Shown here in pieces: positions 42,983 to 54,793 of a DNA stretch of 64,000 nucleotides (position 1 is the stretch's first letter; each line of letters opens with the position of its first letter). The stretch comes from Syngnathus acus. Its lineage: Eukaryota; Chordata; Actinopteri; Syngnathiformes; Syngnathidae. Both the position numbers and the translations under genes were made by a program. The notes beneath the pieces are model-generated. The model did no database searches, was not told where the DNA came from, and saw only the letters and a program-made list of their open reading frames with translations. The DNA lies in the NCBI RefSeq assembly GCF_901709675.1, contig NC_051100.1, positions 12,320,286 to 12,384,285 of the forward strand, read 5' to 3'.

Positions 42983-43058
42983 CAGGTGTGGGCAAACTAC
43001 GGCCCGCGGGCCACATCCGGCCCACGGGACCGTTTAATCCGGCCCGCCAACCCTGAAT
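42983..43058. repeat. hAT terminal fragment (caggtgtgggcaaac)
   Basis: 76 bp matching the end of the hAT at 55432-56295 (cggcccgcgggccacatccg), cut by MITE A at a TA. Confidence 0.75.
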
Positions 43059-43964
43059 TACCGTTTTTTTCCATGTATAATGCGCAAAATTTAACTAATT
43101 TATTGTCCTAAAATCCGGGGTGCGCATTATACATGGGTACAATTTTTTTAAAATTTAAAAAAAAAAAAATTCTTTTTTTTTTTTGAAGAAAATCATGGTA
43201 CAACAATTTTTGAAGAAAATCTTGTCACGGATGGAGTGTGGAAAGGAAGAGGGCGACCAAGTGCAGCTTGAACCAGGGTTCATTGGAGGAACTCAAAACA
43301 CAGACTTGGTAAACTAACATAACTCTCTAACAAAACCAACAACAGGACTGACCGACAAAGACGTGGAACAAAAAGACAGGGGGACATTACCAAAGACAGG
43401 AACAGAAACCTGTGTTATTGTTAAATATTATTTGTTTTTTAATCTCCATCGCGGACTGGATGTCATACGGAGGCAGTATCACTGCGCATGCGCACTATGG
43501 ATCCGATTCGAATAGTCCTCTTCTCTTCTTGACTGACAATGAATGTGATAGTTTAATACATACAATCAGCAAATAACAAAATACGTATTACAGGTAATAT
43601 TTTATTTCACAACACTTTGCCTTGTTCCTTTCGTCTCTGCTGTTCACTTCAAACACGCTCCATACGAACGCAATGCTCTCGTATCAGACCCTTGCTCGAT
43701 CACCTGCTCGTTTGCTGTCACAATGTAGCCTACACAAATCCGAAACATTTGTTGCGGCTCCGAGTCACGACGAGGGGCAAGTTTTGGTTTCCAAGGGTGT
43801 TTTTATTCCTCTTCAACTTCTCTCCCATACAGAGCCGCCTTTTTCACATGTCCGCACGTCACTTTCCTCTCTTTTCATTTTAACCTAACTGATCGCGGTG
43901 GTGCCTTTACGGGCAGTCGGAGAAATCAACGCCAACAAAAAAAATACATCCAGCCTAGTTAAGA
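43059..43964. mobile_element. MITE family A, truncated copy with an insertion
   Basis: Left end taccgtttttttccatgtataa; the middle matches 27490-27860. About 200 unrelated bp (43205-43410, tgtcacggatggagtgtgga...) interrupt it. The right end is lost at a SINE fragment. Confidence 0.75.
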
Positions 43965-44397
43965 CCATACCAAAGACTATAAAAATGGGACCCATTGCCT
44001 CCCTGCTTGGCAAATGAGCTAAAGGCTGCATCCCAGGCATCCACCTCAGCAATGCCACAGGCTGATTGCCTCCATTCCATGCCACATTGATGCAGTAATC
44101 CGTGCAAAAGGATTCCCAACCAAGTACTGAGTGCATCAATGGACATTTTCAAATGGTTGATTTTGTTTTGCCGTTATAAATCTTTTTTTCTTACATGGTC
44201 TGAGGAAATGTTCTAATTTTTTGAGATAGGATTTTTTAGTTTTCTTAAGCTGTAAGCCATAATCAGCAATATTAAAATAATAAAAGGCTTGCAATATTTC
44301 AGTTGATTTGTAATGAATCCAGAATGTATGACATTTTGCTTTTTTAATTGCATTACAGAAAATAAAGAACTTTATCACAACATTCTAATTTTAACTT
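43965..44397. repeat. SINE fragment plus dispersed 3'-end-like repeat
   Basis: 43965-44013 matches the SINE body (gaccataccaaagactataa). 44014-44397 is another dispersed repeat whose last ~145 bp (aataaaaggcttgcaatatt... gaactttatcacaacattct) occur again at 44800-44945. Confidence 0.6.
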
Positions 44398-44945
44398 ACC
44401 GCTGCACACAAGCTCCAACAATCGCGATAAGCTGAGGTAACTCACGCGAGACGTAAGGCGCGGTGACGTAACTTCGCTTTAAAGGTATCTGGCGCCATCT
44501 AGTGTTGTGAATGGTTATATTGTCTAGACCCCGAATGTAAAACGACCCCCACTTTTTCAGTCTTATTTCAATGCAAATAACATCGTCTTATATTTGGGCC
44601 AATACAGTAATAGTACAACATTGTTGTGATGTTGTAGTAGGCTGACCAGATATGGGTTTCTGAAAAAGAGGACAGCTTTTTTTTTTGGGAGGGGCATTTT
44701 ATTTGGGTATTTTTGGGGGGTCATTTGTGTAATATGTTATGACACAAATGACATGGTGTCTGTATAGCAATTGCATTTATTGGCCCGAATAACACAAAAC
44801 AGTAAGCCATAATCAGCAATATTAAAATAATAAAAGGCTTGCAATATTTCAGGCTATTTGTAATAAATCCAGAATGTATAACATTTTTGTTTTTTTAATT
44901 GCATTACAGAAAATAAAGAACTTTATCACAATATTCTAATTTTCT
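44398..44945. repeat. MITE B end fragment and second copy of the 3'-end-like repeat
   Basis: 44398-44605 equals the left end of MITE B in inverse orientation (ccgaatgtaaaacgaccccc, ending ggccaatacagta). 44642 starts a gtgaccagat-like piece. 44800-44945 repeats the ~145-bp block seen at 44260-44397. Confidence 0.65.
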
Positions 44946-45177
44946 GAGAACAGCCTTACCCCGTTTGGTCCCGTGACTTTCAGGCAGCAACCACGGGGTT
45001 TCAGGAATTTTCCAGTAGGTGGCAGTATATGATAAAGAGCACTGCGGTGGCCGCATGAAAAAAAAAAAAAAAAAAAAAAAAACAGACAGCAACGAAGAAA
45101 AAGGAAGGCAGCAGCTGTTTACTGCACGTTGTCTCACGGTGATAGCACATTTATTGGAATAAAAATATCTATTAAAG
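44946..45177. other. Upstream region of prorsd1
   Basis: It contains a long poly-A run (45057-45082) and no recognisable TATA box. This is probably the promoter and 5' UTR of the downstream gene. Confidence 0.4.
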
Positions 45178-47282
45178 ATGTCCGGGGAGCTGCGAGCAGA
45201 ACTGGAGAAACATTTGGAGGCTTTAAACATTCAGACGAGCTTCGTGGATCACCCGCCGGTAACAGAGCACACAACATGGAGAGAAAACAACAACAACAAC
45301 AACAATAAGAAAACCCGTAAAATCTGTGTTTAGAGAACTGCAAAAGTGAAACGAAAATCAAATGAGGAATTACACGTATGCGTTTGGCATTGTTGAGGAA
45401 ATCAACAAACGCATGTAGATGGGGAGAACTAAACAGTGGAACTACTAAAACAAAATCACTGTGCTGCCTGCTTACTATCAGCTCAAATCAAATTCCTAAC
45501 TGTCACACTTATGTGGCAAGTGATGCATCAGTGGGAACGCCCAAGGTTAATTCGGGAATTTCGAAGTTTTATTTAGGTGCATTTGTTTGCCTAATAATGT
45601 CACCTTTTGCTCATTCCTCCTCTTTCCAGGGAGACACGCCACGCTGGCACTCTTTAAAGAAAACGAAAATGTTCTGGGGAACACTTACGACGATCTTATT
45701 GATGAGGTCAAATTCCGAAGTTAGTCTGCCTTGTTCATGAAATGCAAAGCATAAAATGTTTCGTTTTCCGAAGGAATCTGGCTTTTGATTCACAGAACGG
45801 CCAACATTCAAGACCAACGCATTTGTGATGATTTTTCCAAACGTTTTGCGAGGTTTTCACCGGCGTTTTACGCGACTTAACTTCTGGGCAGGCTTTCTGC
45901 TCGTGGCTTGCAGTCACCCGTACGGGGTGCCACAGCACCATTTTACAATGTGAGTGGACGCAAGCGATTGGATAACATGCGGTCGACACATGCAGGACAT
46001 TTGAATTTGGAACTGTCTGGCAGACTTGCTGAGAGCTAGCTCTGTTCAAATGAGCTTTAAAACATCCCTTTATCAAGCATTCTAATCCAGTAGTAGTTTT
46101 TTGTTGATGTTTGTTTTCTTGGTTTTCTTGTGAGGTTTTCACGGTGGAGGAAATGATGCCCCACCTCCAAGATGTGAGTGGCGCCGTCACCAAGAACCTC
46201 TTCCTCAAAGACAAGAAGAAGAAAAATTTGTGGTTGGTGTCGACGCGTCACGACCGACAGGTGAGCCCTGGAACATTAATCGATTTCCAGCCATGAACGT
46301 CATTTTCTCATTCCCTATGCCCTAGTTATTATTACAGAGATGTGGAGTGGATTCCTGTGTGGAGTCAGCTAGAAAATAAACCTGTGTACAGGTAGCAGGA
46401 ATTACGCAAGAGGGACCAACTCATGATCCTCTCTGCCCTCGTGCAGGTGAACCTGAACGTGCTGGCCAAGAAGCTGTCGGTGGGCAGCGGCAACCTTCGC
46501 TTTGCGGACGAGGCCACCATGCTGGACAAACTCAAGGTGACGCAACGAGCTAATACCTTAAATATTGTTACAAAAGAATGCCAGAAGTGTCATACGCCCT
46601 TAAAAATTCAGTGCCCTGGTAGATTTCTATGAGACAACACACACACACAAATTAACTATTACAAAAGTCCATAATTGCGTGGATAATCATGAACAGTCAA
46701 GAAAAATCGTCAACGCTGTGGAGTGCTACATTCTGTGCTGTGAACATTCAATCCCCCCTGTTCAATGACACATTACATAATGTGCACTTGTGTGAGCTTT
46801 GGCCAGTGAGTTGACACTTGTCACAAGTTGAGCCACCATTTAAAATTTCGTTCATTGATTACAGAGGAAATCAGAAGCTAAGGAAGTAGTTAACTTTCGG
46901 TTTCAAACATGTTGTCAAATACATCGTTCCTTATTGCTATATTGTTATTTTTCGGTTTTCAATGATTTGTTTAATAACGAATAGAATAATCCATTGAAAA
47001 AATATCGAGTGGTGGCGGCCCCTTCTCCAGACTCAACTTGAAGATGTCATGTTGACGCGTGTGGTTCAGGTGGGTCAGGGATGCGCCACGGCTCTGGCTT
47101 TGCTCTTCGACAAGGACCGCAGCGTCACCTTGGTCTTGGACCGAGACCTGCTGGAAGGGGACCACAACATGGTCTACTTCCACCCCATGACCAACAGCGC
47201 CACCATGGGGATGAGGCCCCAAGACCTGCTGCGCTTCCTCAAGGACACCGGACACGACCCCGTTCTGATGGACTTTGAATAG
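45178..47282 (+). CDS. prorsd1: PRORSD1-type YbaK/aminoacyl-tRNA deacylase-like protein
   Basis: Four exons with phase-0 GT-AG introns: 45178-45258, 46135-46260, 46447-46536 and 47070-47282 (510 nt, 169 residues). The YbaK/ProRS-editing fold spans the protein: VFTVEEMMPHLQDVSGA, TKNLFLKDKKKKNLWLVS, LSVGSGNLRFADEATML, CATALALLFDKDRSVTLVLD and VYFHPMTNSATMGMRPQD. KNLFLKDKK and GSGNLRFA are hallmark stretches of the family, whose bacterial relatives deacylate mischarged tRNA. The vertebrate substrate is not settled. Length and motifs agree with vertebrate PRORSD1 as I remember it. The last exon is partly duplicated downstream. Confidence 0.92.
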
Positions 47283-47475
47283 ATGAGAAGAACGCCACCA
47301 GACGATTCCGAGACCTGCTGGAAGAAGACCACAACATGGTCTACTTCCACCCCATGACCAACAGTGCCACCATGGGGATGAGGCCCCAAGACCTACTACG
47401 CTTCCTCAAGGACACCGCACATGACCCCGTTCTGGCGGACTTTGAGTAGACGAGAAGAATGCCGCCAGACAATTC
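47142..47475 (+). repeat. 167-bp tandem duplication of the prorsd1 terminal exon
   Basis: The unit starts cgagacctgctggaag and runs through the stop codon to gccagacaattc (47142-47308, copy 47309-47475). The copy keeps most of the coding sequence and a stop (TAG) but lies after the real stop. About 6% of its bases differ. It lacks its own splice acceptor. Confidence 0.92.
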
Positions 47476-47570
47476 TGGTTTTTGCCGGGAAAGCAAGTGA
47501 AGAAGGTGACAATAGAAGACATCAAAGCAGTGGCGGGTCGTTGTTTTGCTACATTTGGTTGCTAAATATA

Positions 47571-49047
47571 CAAACCGGATTCGGTTGAAGTCGGGAAATT
47601 GTGTAAAATGTAAATAAAAACAAAATACAATGATTTGAAAATCCTTTTCAACCTATATTCAATTGAATACAGTACAAAGACAACATATTTAATGCTCATA
47701 CTCATAAACTTTATTTTATTTTTCAAATAATGAACTTAGAATTTCATGGCTGCAACACGTGCAGTAGAGGTTGGGAAAAGGCATGTTTACCACTTCGTTA
47801 CATCACCTTTCCTTTTAATAGCACTCAATAAACGTTTTGGAAGAGAGGAGACTAATTCTCTTAGCTTCTCATGTGGAATTCTTGCTTGATGAACCGCTTA
47901 AGTTGATCAACAGTCTGGGGTCTTCCCTGTCGTATTTTACGCTTTATAATGCGCCACACATTTTCAATGGGAGACAGGTCTGGACTGCAAGCGGGCCAGG
48001 GGAGAACCTGGACTCTTTTACATCGAAGCCACACTGTTGTAACACGTGCAGAATGTGACTTGGCATTATTTTGCTGAAATAAGCAGTGGCATCCATGAAA
48101 AAGATGTCGCTTGGACGGGAGCATATGTTGCTCCAAAATCTGTATGTACTTTTCAGCATTTATGTTGCCTTCACAGAAGTGTAAGTCACCCATGCCATCA
48201 CAGATACTGGCTTTTGAACTTTGCCTTGATAACAGTACGGATGGTCCGCTTCCTCTTTGGTCCGGAGGAAACGACGTCCAGTGTTTCCAAAAACAATTTG
48301 AAAAGTGGACTCATCAGACCACAAAACACTTTTCCATTGTGCATCAGTCCATTTTACATGAGCTCGGGCCCAGAGAACCCGACGGCGTTTCTGGATGTTG
48401 TTCATAAACGGCTTTTGCTTTGCATGATAGAGTTTTGACCCGCACTTACTGATGTAGTGACGATCTGTATTTACTGACAGCGGTTTTCTGAAGTTTTCCT
48501 GAGCCCATTTGGTGATATCCTTTACACACTCATGTCAGTTTTTAAGGCAGTGCCGTCTGAGGGATCGAAGGTCGCGGTCATTCAGTCTTGGTTTCGGCCG
48601 TGGCGCTTACGTGCAGTGATTTCACCAGATTCTCTGGAACCTTTTGATGATATTATGGACCGTAGATGTTGAAATCCCTAAATTCCTTGCAATTTTGCTT
48701 TGAGAAATGTCATTCTTAAACTGTTCAACTATTTTCTCACGCAGTTGTGGACAAAGTGGTGAACCTCGCCCAATCCTTGCTTGTGAATGACTGAGCATGT
48801 TTGGGGAGGCTCCTTTTATACCCAATCATGGTACCCACCTGTTCCCAATTAGCCTGATCACATGTGGGATGTTCCAAATAGGTGTTTGATGAGCTTTTCT
48901 CAGCTTAAGTTTATCAGTTCGAAAATTAAATATGTTGTCTTTGTAGTGTATTCAATTGAATATGGGTCAAGAAGGATTTTCAAATCGTTGTATTTTGTTT
49001 TTATTTACATTTTACCCAATTTCCCAACTTCAACCGAATCCGGTTTG
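47571..49047 (-). mobile_element. Tc1-like element with ~125-bp inverted repeats
   Basis: TA flanks both ends (47569-47570, 49048-49049). Termini are caaaccggattcggttgaag on the left and cttcaaccgaatccggtttg on the right, and homology extends ~125 bp inward to acaaagacaac/gttgtctttgta. The transposase lies on the minus strand and is broken. Length 1477 bp. Confidence 0.92.
47861..48825 (-). pseudogene. Tc1-like transposase, frameshifted, second Asp changed
   Basis: Minus-strand segments: the N-terminal HTH (QSKIARNLGISTSTVHNIIK, 48825-48622), then WARAHVKWTDAQWKSVLWSD (the first Asp is in SDESTF), and KCNINAEKYIQILE-like sequence to 47861. The second catalytic position reads FQQNNAKSHS, Asn where Tc1 proteins have Asp. 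The Glu region is SPDLSPIENVW. Frameshifts near 48180 and 48600 break the reading. Confidence 0.85.
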
Positions 49048-49049
49048 TA

Positions 49050-50015
49050 CCGTGGGCACTCACTTGACCAGATCCACTGCTAAACTCATAGGCTTAAGGG
49101 TAAAACATTAGCTTGCATGACCTTTGTTTCCTTTCAATTCTTTGTTTTAACAGTCTGTCACAACAAATGATGTAAATAAACCGATAAAATAAACACAAAT
49201 TGCAAAACAAAAACATGCCGACGTCTCAAGTAAAAACTATACTTTTTTCACTAGTGAAAAAATAACAAGCCCTTGAAAGAGAAGCACAATTTTTACAATT
49301 TCGCTTCAAATAACAAAAGTATACACGCCCACACAGTGTTCTCGGCATGCTCGCTGGCGTGGCCGCGCAGCAGGGGCAGGGGGAACAAAATCTCACGGGG
49401 GAACCAAATCGAGCACAACACCGGCGCCTGACTCGCCTGTTAAAGTGGTCGCCTCCCGCACGTGAACTCGAGGAGTAGGCAAGAGATGAAAAGCATCTCG
49501 CCCTGCTCTTTATTTGGGGCGAATGCAAATATTGTCCCTCTTCCTGATTGGATTGAGCTGTGGTTTGACTTCTTTGCTGGCCATTGGTGTTGGATTGGGA
49601 GTGAGGAGGAGAATCGATTTTGAAAGTGTGACACATTTGGAAAAAGAGGAGAATAGCTGCGCACTATGGCCCGTTTGGCCCGTCTTCTACGCAATTCCGG
49701 TATTAAGTATTACTTCGTGGCACGAATGTTCTTCTAATGTGCAAGTGCTACAAGAATGACCGAATGAATTCATCCATTCATTCATTAATGGAGTCAGACT
49801 GGAAATGTGTTTGTTTCCCAAGCCAGGCACATGTGGGGCGCCTCAACTTGCAAGGCAAATTGATGACGTCACACCATGGTCATGACTCAAATCATCTTTC
49901 CCCATTGAAGTGAAAGACCATTCATTCGACCCCCCCCCTGTAAATTGCCATATCATATGAAAATATGCAGGTCTAAATTATTCTTATTCAGAACATGATT
50001 AAAAAGAAGAAATAT
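49050..50015. other. Intergenic region; no gene supported
   Basis: After a possible 3' UTR with AATAAA at about 49174, this holds a GC-rich segment (49330-49470). On the minus strand between 49600 and 49490 there are an ATTTGCAT octamer, a CCAAT box and a TATA-like aaataaag. These could be a promoter reading leftward, but no coding exon follows. Confidence 0.35.
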
Positions 50016-51945
50016 ACCCCTCCGTGAGTCTTCACCTTATCGTGGTGGAGGGGTTTGCGTGCCCCTATGATCCTAGGAGCCATGTTGTCTGGGGCTTCAT
50101 GCCCCTGGTAGGGCCACCCATGGCAAAAGGGTCCTCGGTGAGGGGCCAGACAAAGCACGGCTCAGAAGACCCCTTATGATGAATAAAATATATGGACCTA
50201 GTTTTCCATCGCCCGGACGCGGGTCACCGGGGGCCCCCCTCTGGAGCCAGGCCCGGAGGTGGGGCTCAAAGGCGAGCGCCTGGTGGCCGGGCCTTCGCCC
50301 ATGGGGCCCGGCCGGGCACAGCCCAAAAAGAAAACATGGGTCCTCCTTCCCATGGGCTCACCACCTGTAGGAGGGGCCTAAGGGGTCGGGTGAAAAGCGA
50401 GCTGGGCGGCGGCCAAAGGCAGGGACCTTGGTGGTCTGATCCCCGGCTGCAGAAGCTGGCTCTTGGGACATGGAATGTCACCTCTCTGGCTGGAAAGAAG
50501 CCCGAGCTGGTGTGTGAGGCAGAAAACTTCCGACTAGACATAGTCGGACTTGCCTCCACACACACTGTCTTCCACTCTGGAGTTGCCCACGGTGAGAGGC
50601 GTCGAGCAGGTGTGGGCACCGGTGAACGAGAGGGTAGCCTCCCTCCGCCTTCGGGTGGGGGGACGGGTCCTGACTGTTGTTTGTGCCTATGCACCGAACA
50701 GCAACTCAAGAGTACCCACCCTTTTTGGGGTCCTTAGAAGAAGTGCTGGATAGCGCTCCTGGGGACTCTATTGTTCTACTGGATGACTTCAATGCTCACG
50801 TGGGCAATGACAGTGAGACCTCGAAGGGCATGATTGGGAGGAACGTTCCCCCCGATCTGAACCCAAGCGGTGTTCTTTTATTGGACTTCTGTGCTCGACA
50901 CGAATTGTCAATAATGAACACGATGTTCAAACATAAGGGTGTCCATGTGTGCACTTGGCACCAGGACAGCCTAGGGGTGTCCAAACTAGTTGGCCCGCGG
51001 TCCAGTTTTTATTGGCCCGCAGCAAAGAAGAAGTACTGGGCAGGCTAACGAGTTAGCGGAAATATGCTAATTCGCGATCGTGCTAACACGCGCAAACGGA
51101 CCTCTAAAGGAAATTAAACGAACATTTGGAGCAATACTACATTGTCCTAAAGGTTAGTTTGTAAAGAGACGGTTGCCTTGTATAAGGATTTCAACTTAAA
51201 GAGACACTATCAGACTAAACATGCGAACACAAACGACCAGCTAACAGGGAGTGACCGCGCTGATAAAGTGAAGCAGCTCCAAGCTAAACTGGCATCACAA
51301 CAGCGATTCTTCACACGGGACTGTGAGTCAAAAATAAATATTACGAAAGCAAGCTACGAAGTGGCCATGTTAAGACTGTTGATGTTATGGACCTGTAGAC
51401 CTGACACAAACTATTATTTTCTGAAAGATAATGTAAATGACAAGAGCAAAACTCACTAGTTTTAAGTTTTAATAATAACAGACAACTTTGCATTACTTAT
51501 AACTCCCGTTTAAAATGTTCATGAGGCAAAAGTAATTTTAAACTCATGTAAATTTAAGGTATTTCATACAGTTTGTTCAATGTTATCTGACTCTTCAGAT
51601 ATGAATGAAAGGCAGAATTTGTGTTTTTAGAGTTGTTCACATCTGCCTGAGTGACTCATATTTGGTTATTTTGTCATTTGAAAAATAAAGACAATTGTGA
51701 CAATGAAATTTGTTTTATAACAGTGTGTATTTGCATGACATTTTTGTAGTTAAAAAATGTCCGAAAAAACTATTGGCCCCCGGGCCCCTTCACTTTATCA
51801 AATCTGGCCCTCCTTGCAAAAAGTTTGGACACCCCTGCCCTAGGCCGAAGTTTGATGATCGACTTTGTAGTCGTGTCATCGGATTTGCGGCCGCATGTTT
51901 TGGACACTCAGGTGAAGAGAGGGGCGGAACTCTCAACTGAGTGAA
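50016..51945 (+). pseudogene. Rex3 5' fragment (5' region and endonuclease), interrupted by a hAT
   Basis: It begins acccctccgtgagtcttcac, matching the full Rex3 start at 749. The endonuclease region is better kept than in the palindrome copies: LALGTWNVTSLAGKKPELV, DIVGLASTH, then [20 protein letters not shown] (canonical GDFN reads DDFN). It is interrupted at ~50973-51836 and continues to about 51945 (KFDDRLCSRVIGFA). No RT follows. Confidence 0.87.
50973..51836. mobile_element. hAT deletion derivative inserted in Rex3
   Basis: Termini aggggtgtccaaactagttg and aaagtttggacacccctg. Inside is a degraded BED-type transposase start (VYKDFNLKRHYQTKHANTND, KLASQQRFFTRDCESKINIT). The 8-bp target duplication is unclear because the flanks (agcctag, ccctaggc) match only partly. 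Confidence 0.75.
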
Positions 51946-53092
51946 CGTTGGCGCGAATTGCTGCCGCTGTTCTCCGGATTTTTAGCATTTTGCTTGGATT
52001 TCCTGCAAAGTCTGCAGCTGGTCACTAAACTTGGCTTGACTTTACTCTGGGTCAACTCTCTAGCGGACCTGTTTGCTTGTAGCGAGTCTTGACCGCCCAG
52101 CTGCGATCTGTGTGCTAGTGTGTTGCTTCACACCTGGCCGTTGTTTCACCGGTCCCGATGAACGTTTTCCTACCTGAGCCCGTGCATCAAGCTTCCAACA
52201 ACCTTGCTGTGAGCTCTATGCTCTGGTGGACTATCCTGTCCGCCATGATTCATCCAGCATCATCCACAATCCAGTACACGAAGGCGGAGCTTCTCCAACT
52301 CCAGCACTGCCGGTTTGCTCCCCCACCTGTACTGCAGTGCTTCCCGGACATCGCTCGACTTCACCACCGCAGATACATCCACCGTGGCGCTGGACGCAAC
52401 TACCACATCGATGACTCTACTTCCATAAACACCATCTGGTTCTCCACTCACCGCCATCCACTGAAAAACACCAAAAGGAAGGTCAATCACGGCGTATTAG
52501 CAAATCTGAGGTAGTCCTCATTGGTTCCAAATCATCCCTCAACAAACAGCCCACTTATGCTCACCATTGACAACTCCTCGGTTCCCCCCTCTCCTCAGGC
52601 TAAGAGCCTGGGTGTCGTCCTCGACAGCACCCTATCATTTAGCACCCACATCAACAACATCATCCGTTCCTCCTATTTCCACATCCGCAACATCAACCGC
52701 CTCCGTCCATCACTCACTCCGAACAGCACTGCTATCCTGGTCCACTCTCTCGTTACCTCCCGTCTGGATTATTGCAACTCCATCCTTGTTGGCCTCCCCC
52801 ACAAACTCCTTCATAAACTGCAAGTGGTTCAAAATGCTGCTGCTCGCATCATCACCAGAACCCCTGTCCATCATCACATCACTCCTGTTCTGCACCAACT
52901 TCACTGGCTTCCCATAAAACACCGCATTAACTATAAAATCCTCCTCTATACATTTAAGGCCATCCATAACCTCGCCCCTCCATACCTGACTGACCTCCTC
53001 CACATTAACATTCCCACCCGGTCTCTAAGGTCTGCATCTACTATTACCCTCACTATCCCCCCCATTCCGTCTGTCCACTATGGGGTCTAGAG
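51946..53092 (+). pseudogene. Internally deleted L2-like LINE (5' part joined to RT C-terminus)
   Basis: 52158-52514 encodes the N-terminal part of the L2-like protein (APPPVLQCFPDIARLHHRRY, IHRGAGRNYHID, KVNHGVLANLR). The sequence then jumps straight to the end of the RT ([11 protein letters not shown]-like near 52510, then [33 protein letters not shown]) up to the stop near 53090. The endonuclease and the catalytic RT palm (YADD) are gone. Same family as the antisense copy at 6317-7262. Confidence 0.82.
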
Positions 53093-53394
53093 CAGACATG
53101 GGCAAACTACGGCCCGCGGGCCACATCCGGCCCACGGGGCAGTTTAATCCGGCCCGCCAAACCTGAATAAATTGTATTAATTTTTTTTGGGGTCATTTTC
53201 CCTGCAATTACTATGTTTCCCCAGTAGATGGGGAAGCGCCCGCCCGCGCATTTACTCCCAGGAGCCGTGTCAAAAAACACTCACAAGTGCGTGTGCGTAC
53301 TCAGTAGTACGTAGTAATTTCATCTATCAGTGCCGAATTTCGAGTGTAGGCTGTGACGTCAATATTCTCGTAATTGTAAACACAATGGCTGCCT
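53093..53394. repeat. hAT end fragment (cagacatgggcaaacta)
   Basis: Matches, inverted, the right-hand ~300 bp of the hAT at 55432-56295 (cggcccgcgggcc, ggggaagcgcccg, actcagtagtacgta). Its other end is missing. Confidence 0.75.
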
Positions 53395-53697
53395 TGCACT
53401 ACTCCACTTGCACTACTCCTCCTGTACTTTTGCGCTATTATACTGACTGTCTGCTGTATGCACAATTGCACCATTTCAACCAAGTTGCTCTTATTTATTC
53501 ATTGCTCTTATTTATTCATTGTATGTGCCTTGTTATTTTTACTTTTTGTATTGTATACCTGAATGTTCTGTTTGTCTGTGGACCAATTGGGTGTAATATG
53601 TCTTGTCACCGTCGGATAGTAGGAAACGCAATTTCGATCTCTTTGTATGTCTTGACGTGAAGAAATTGATAATAAAGCAGACTTTGACTTTGATTTG
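53395..53697 (+). repeat. LINE/SINE 3' tail (ataaagcagactttgac type)
   Basis: The end reads aaattgataataaagcagac then tttgactttgattt, a common fish L2-like 3' end. Upstream is tctgtttgtctgtggaccaa. No coding sequence. Confidence 0.55.
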
Positions 53698-54361
53698 CAG
53701 TGACACAGATGGTTTGATAATATTGTTGTTTGTATAATAGTTATTTGATAATTTATATATCGTTATATGGGCCTGTGGAATAATTTGAACTGCAAATGAT
53801 GACGAGTCCGATGTCAGCGGCGCGGCGCACACGCTGCGTTGTTTACATAAAGGACGATCGATGGATTTAATGATTTGCAGTGACACAGATGGTTTGATAA
53901 TATTGTTGTTTGTATAATAGTTATTTGATATATAATTTATATATCGTTATATGGGCCTGTGGAATAATTTGAACTGCAACTGACGACAAGTCCGGCGGCG
54001 CGGCGCACACGCGGCATTGTTTACATAAAGGATGATCGATGGATTTAATGATTAGGATTGACACAGACGGTTTGATGAAGGTGTTATTTATGTTATAGTT
54101 ATTTGGATAACTGTTAATGTTACATCAGGCCCGTTCTCAGCTCCTCGTTTGTGTTTGTTACATTAGCATACCGTATCGTTTAGCCTGTTGTTGCTCGTTC
54201 ATGTCTGTTCTTGGTGTTGGATTTTGTCAAGTAAATTTGCCCCAAATGTGCAATTTATACTCCGGTGCGACTTATATATGTTTTTTTTTTCCCACTTTAT
54301 TGTGCATTGTATGGCTGATGCGACTTATACTCCGGTGCGACTTATAGTCTGAAAAATACGG
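53698..54361. mobile_element. MITE family C copy with a tandem internal unit
   Basis: Two tandem ~190-bp units (53698-53880 and 53881-54050; tgcagtgacacagatggttt) and a third decayed one lead to the right end gcgacttatactccggtgcg ... cgacttatagtctgaaaaat acggta. The right end abuts Rex3 sequence exactly at a TA that is intact in Rex3 (caagtatcttgg). Confidence 0.78.
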
Positions 54362-54793
54362 TATCTTGGGGTCTTGTTCATGAGTGAGGGCAGGACTCTC
54401 CCTTAGAGATAAGGTGAGAAGCTCAGTCATCCGGGAGGGACTCAGAGTAGAGCCGCTGCTCCTCCACGTTGAGAGGAGCCAGATGAGGTGGCTCAGGATG
54501 CCTCCTGGACGCCTCCCTGGGGAGGTGTTCCGGGCATGTCCCACCGGTAGGAGACCCCGTGGACGACCTAGGACACGCTGGAGAGACTATGTCTCTCGCT
54601 GGCCTGGGAACGTCGGGATCCCCCGGGATGAGCTGGATGAAGTGGCTGGGGAGAGGGAAGTCTGGGAGTCCCTCCTAAAGCTGCTGCCCCCACGACCCGA
54701 TCCCGGATAACCGGAAGAAGATGGATGGATGGATGGATGGATGGATGGATGGATGGATGGATGGACGGACGGATGGATGGATGGATGGATGAA
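54362..54793 (+). pseudogene. Rex3 3' fragment with ATGG microsatellite tail
   Basis: cttggggtcttgttcatgag matches Rex3 near 3213; a ~230-bp internal deletion joins gggcagg to actctccctt. The C-terminal coding part (LRVEPLLLHVERSQMRWL) follows, then an extended ATGG tandem repeat (54720-54793). Confidence 0.9.

Noticed and set aside
47309-47475. A second prorsd1 gene
   Set aside because: Only part of the final exon is present, tandem to the first, with no upstream exons or acceptor.
49514-49759. Small secreted protein (open frame with a hydrophobic start)
   Set aside because: No splice context, family resemblance or repeat of the pattern; hydrophobic start is expected by chance at this length.
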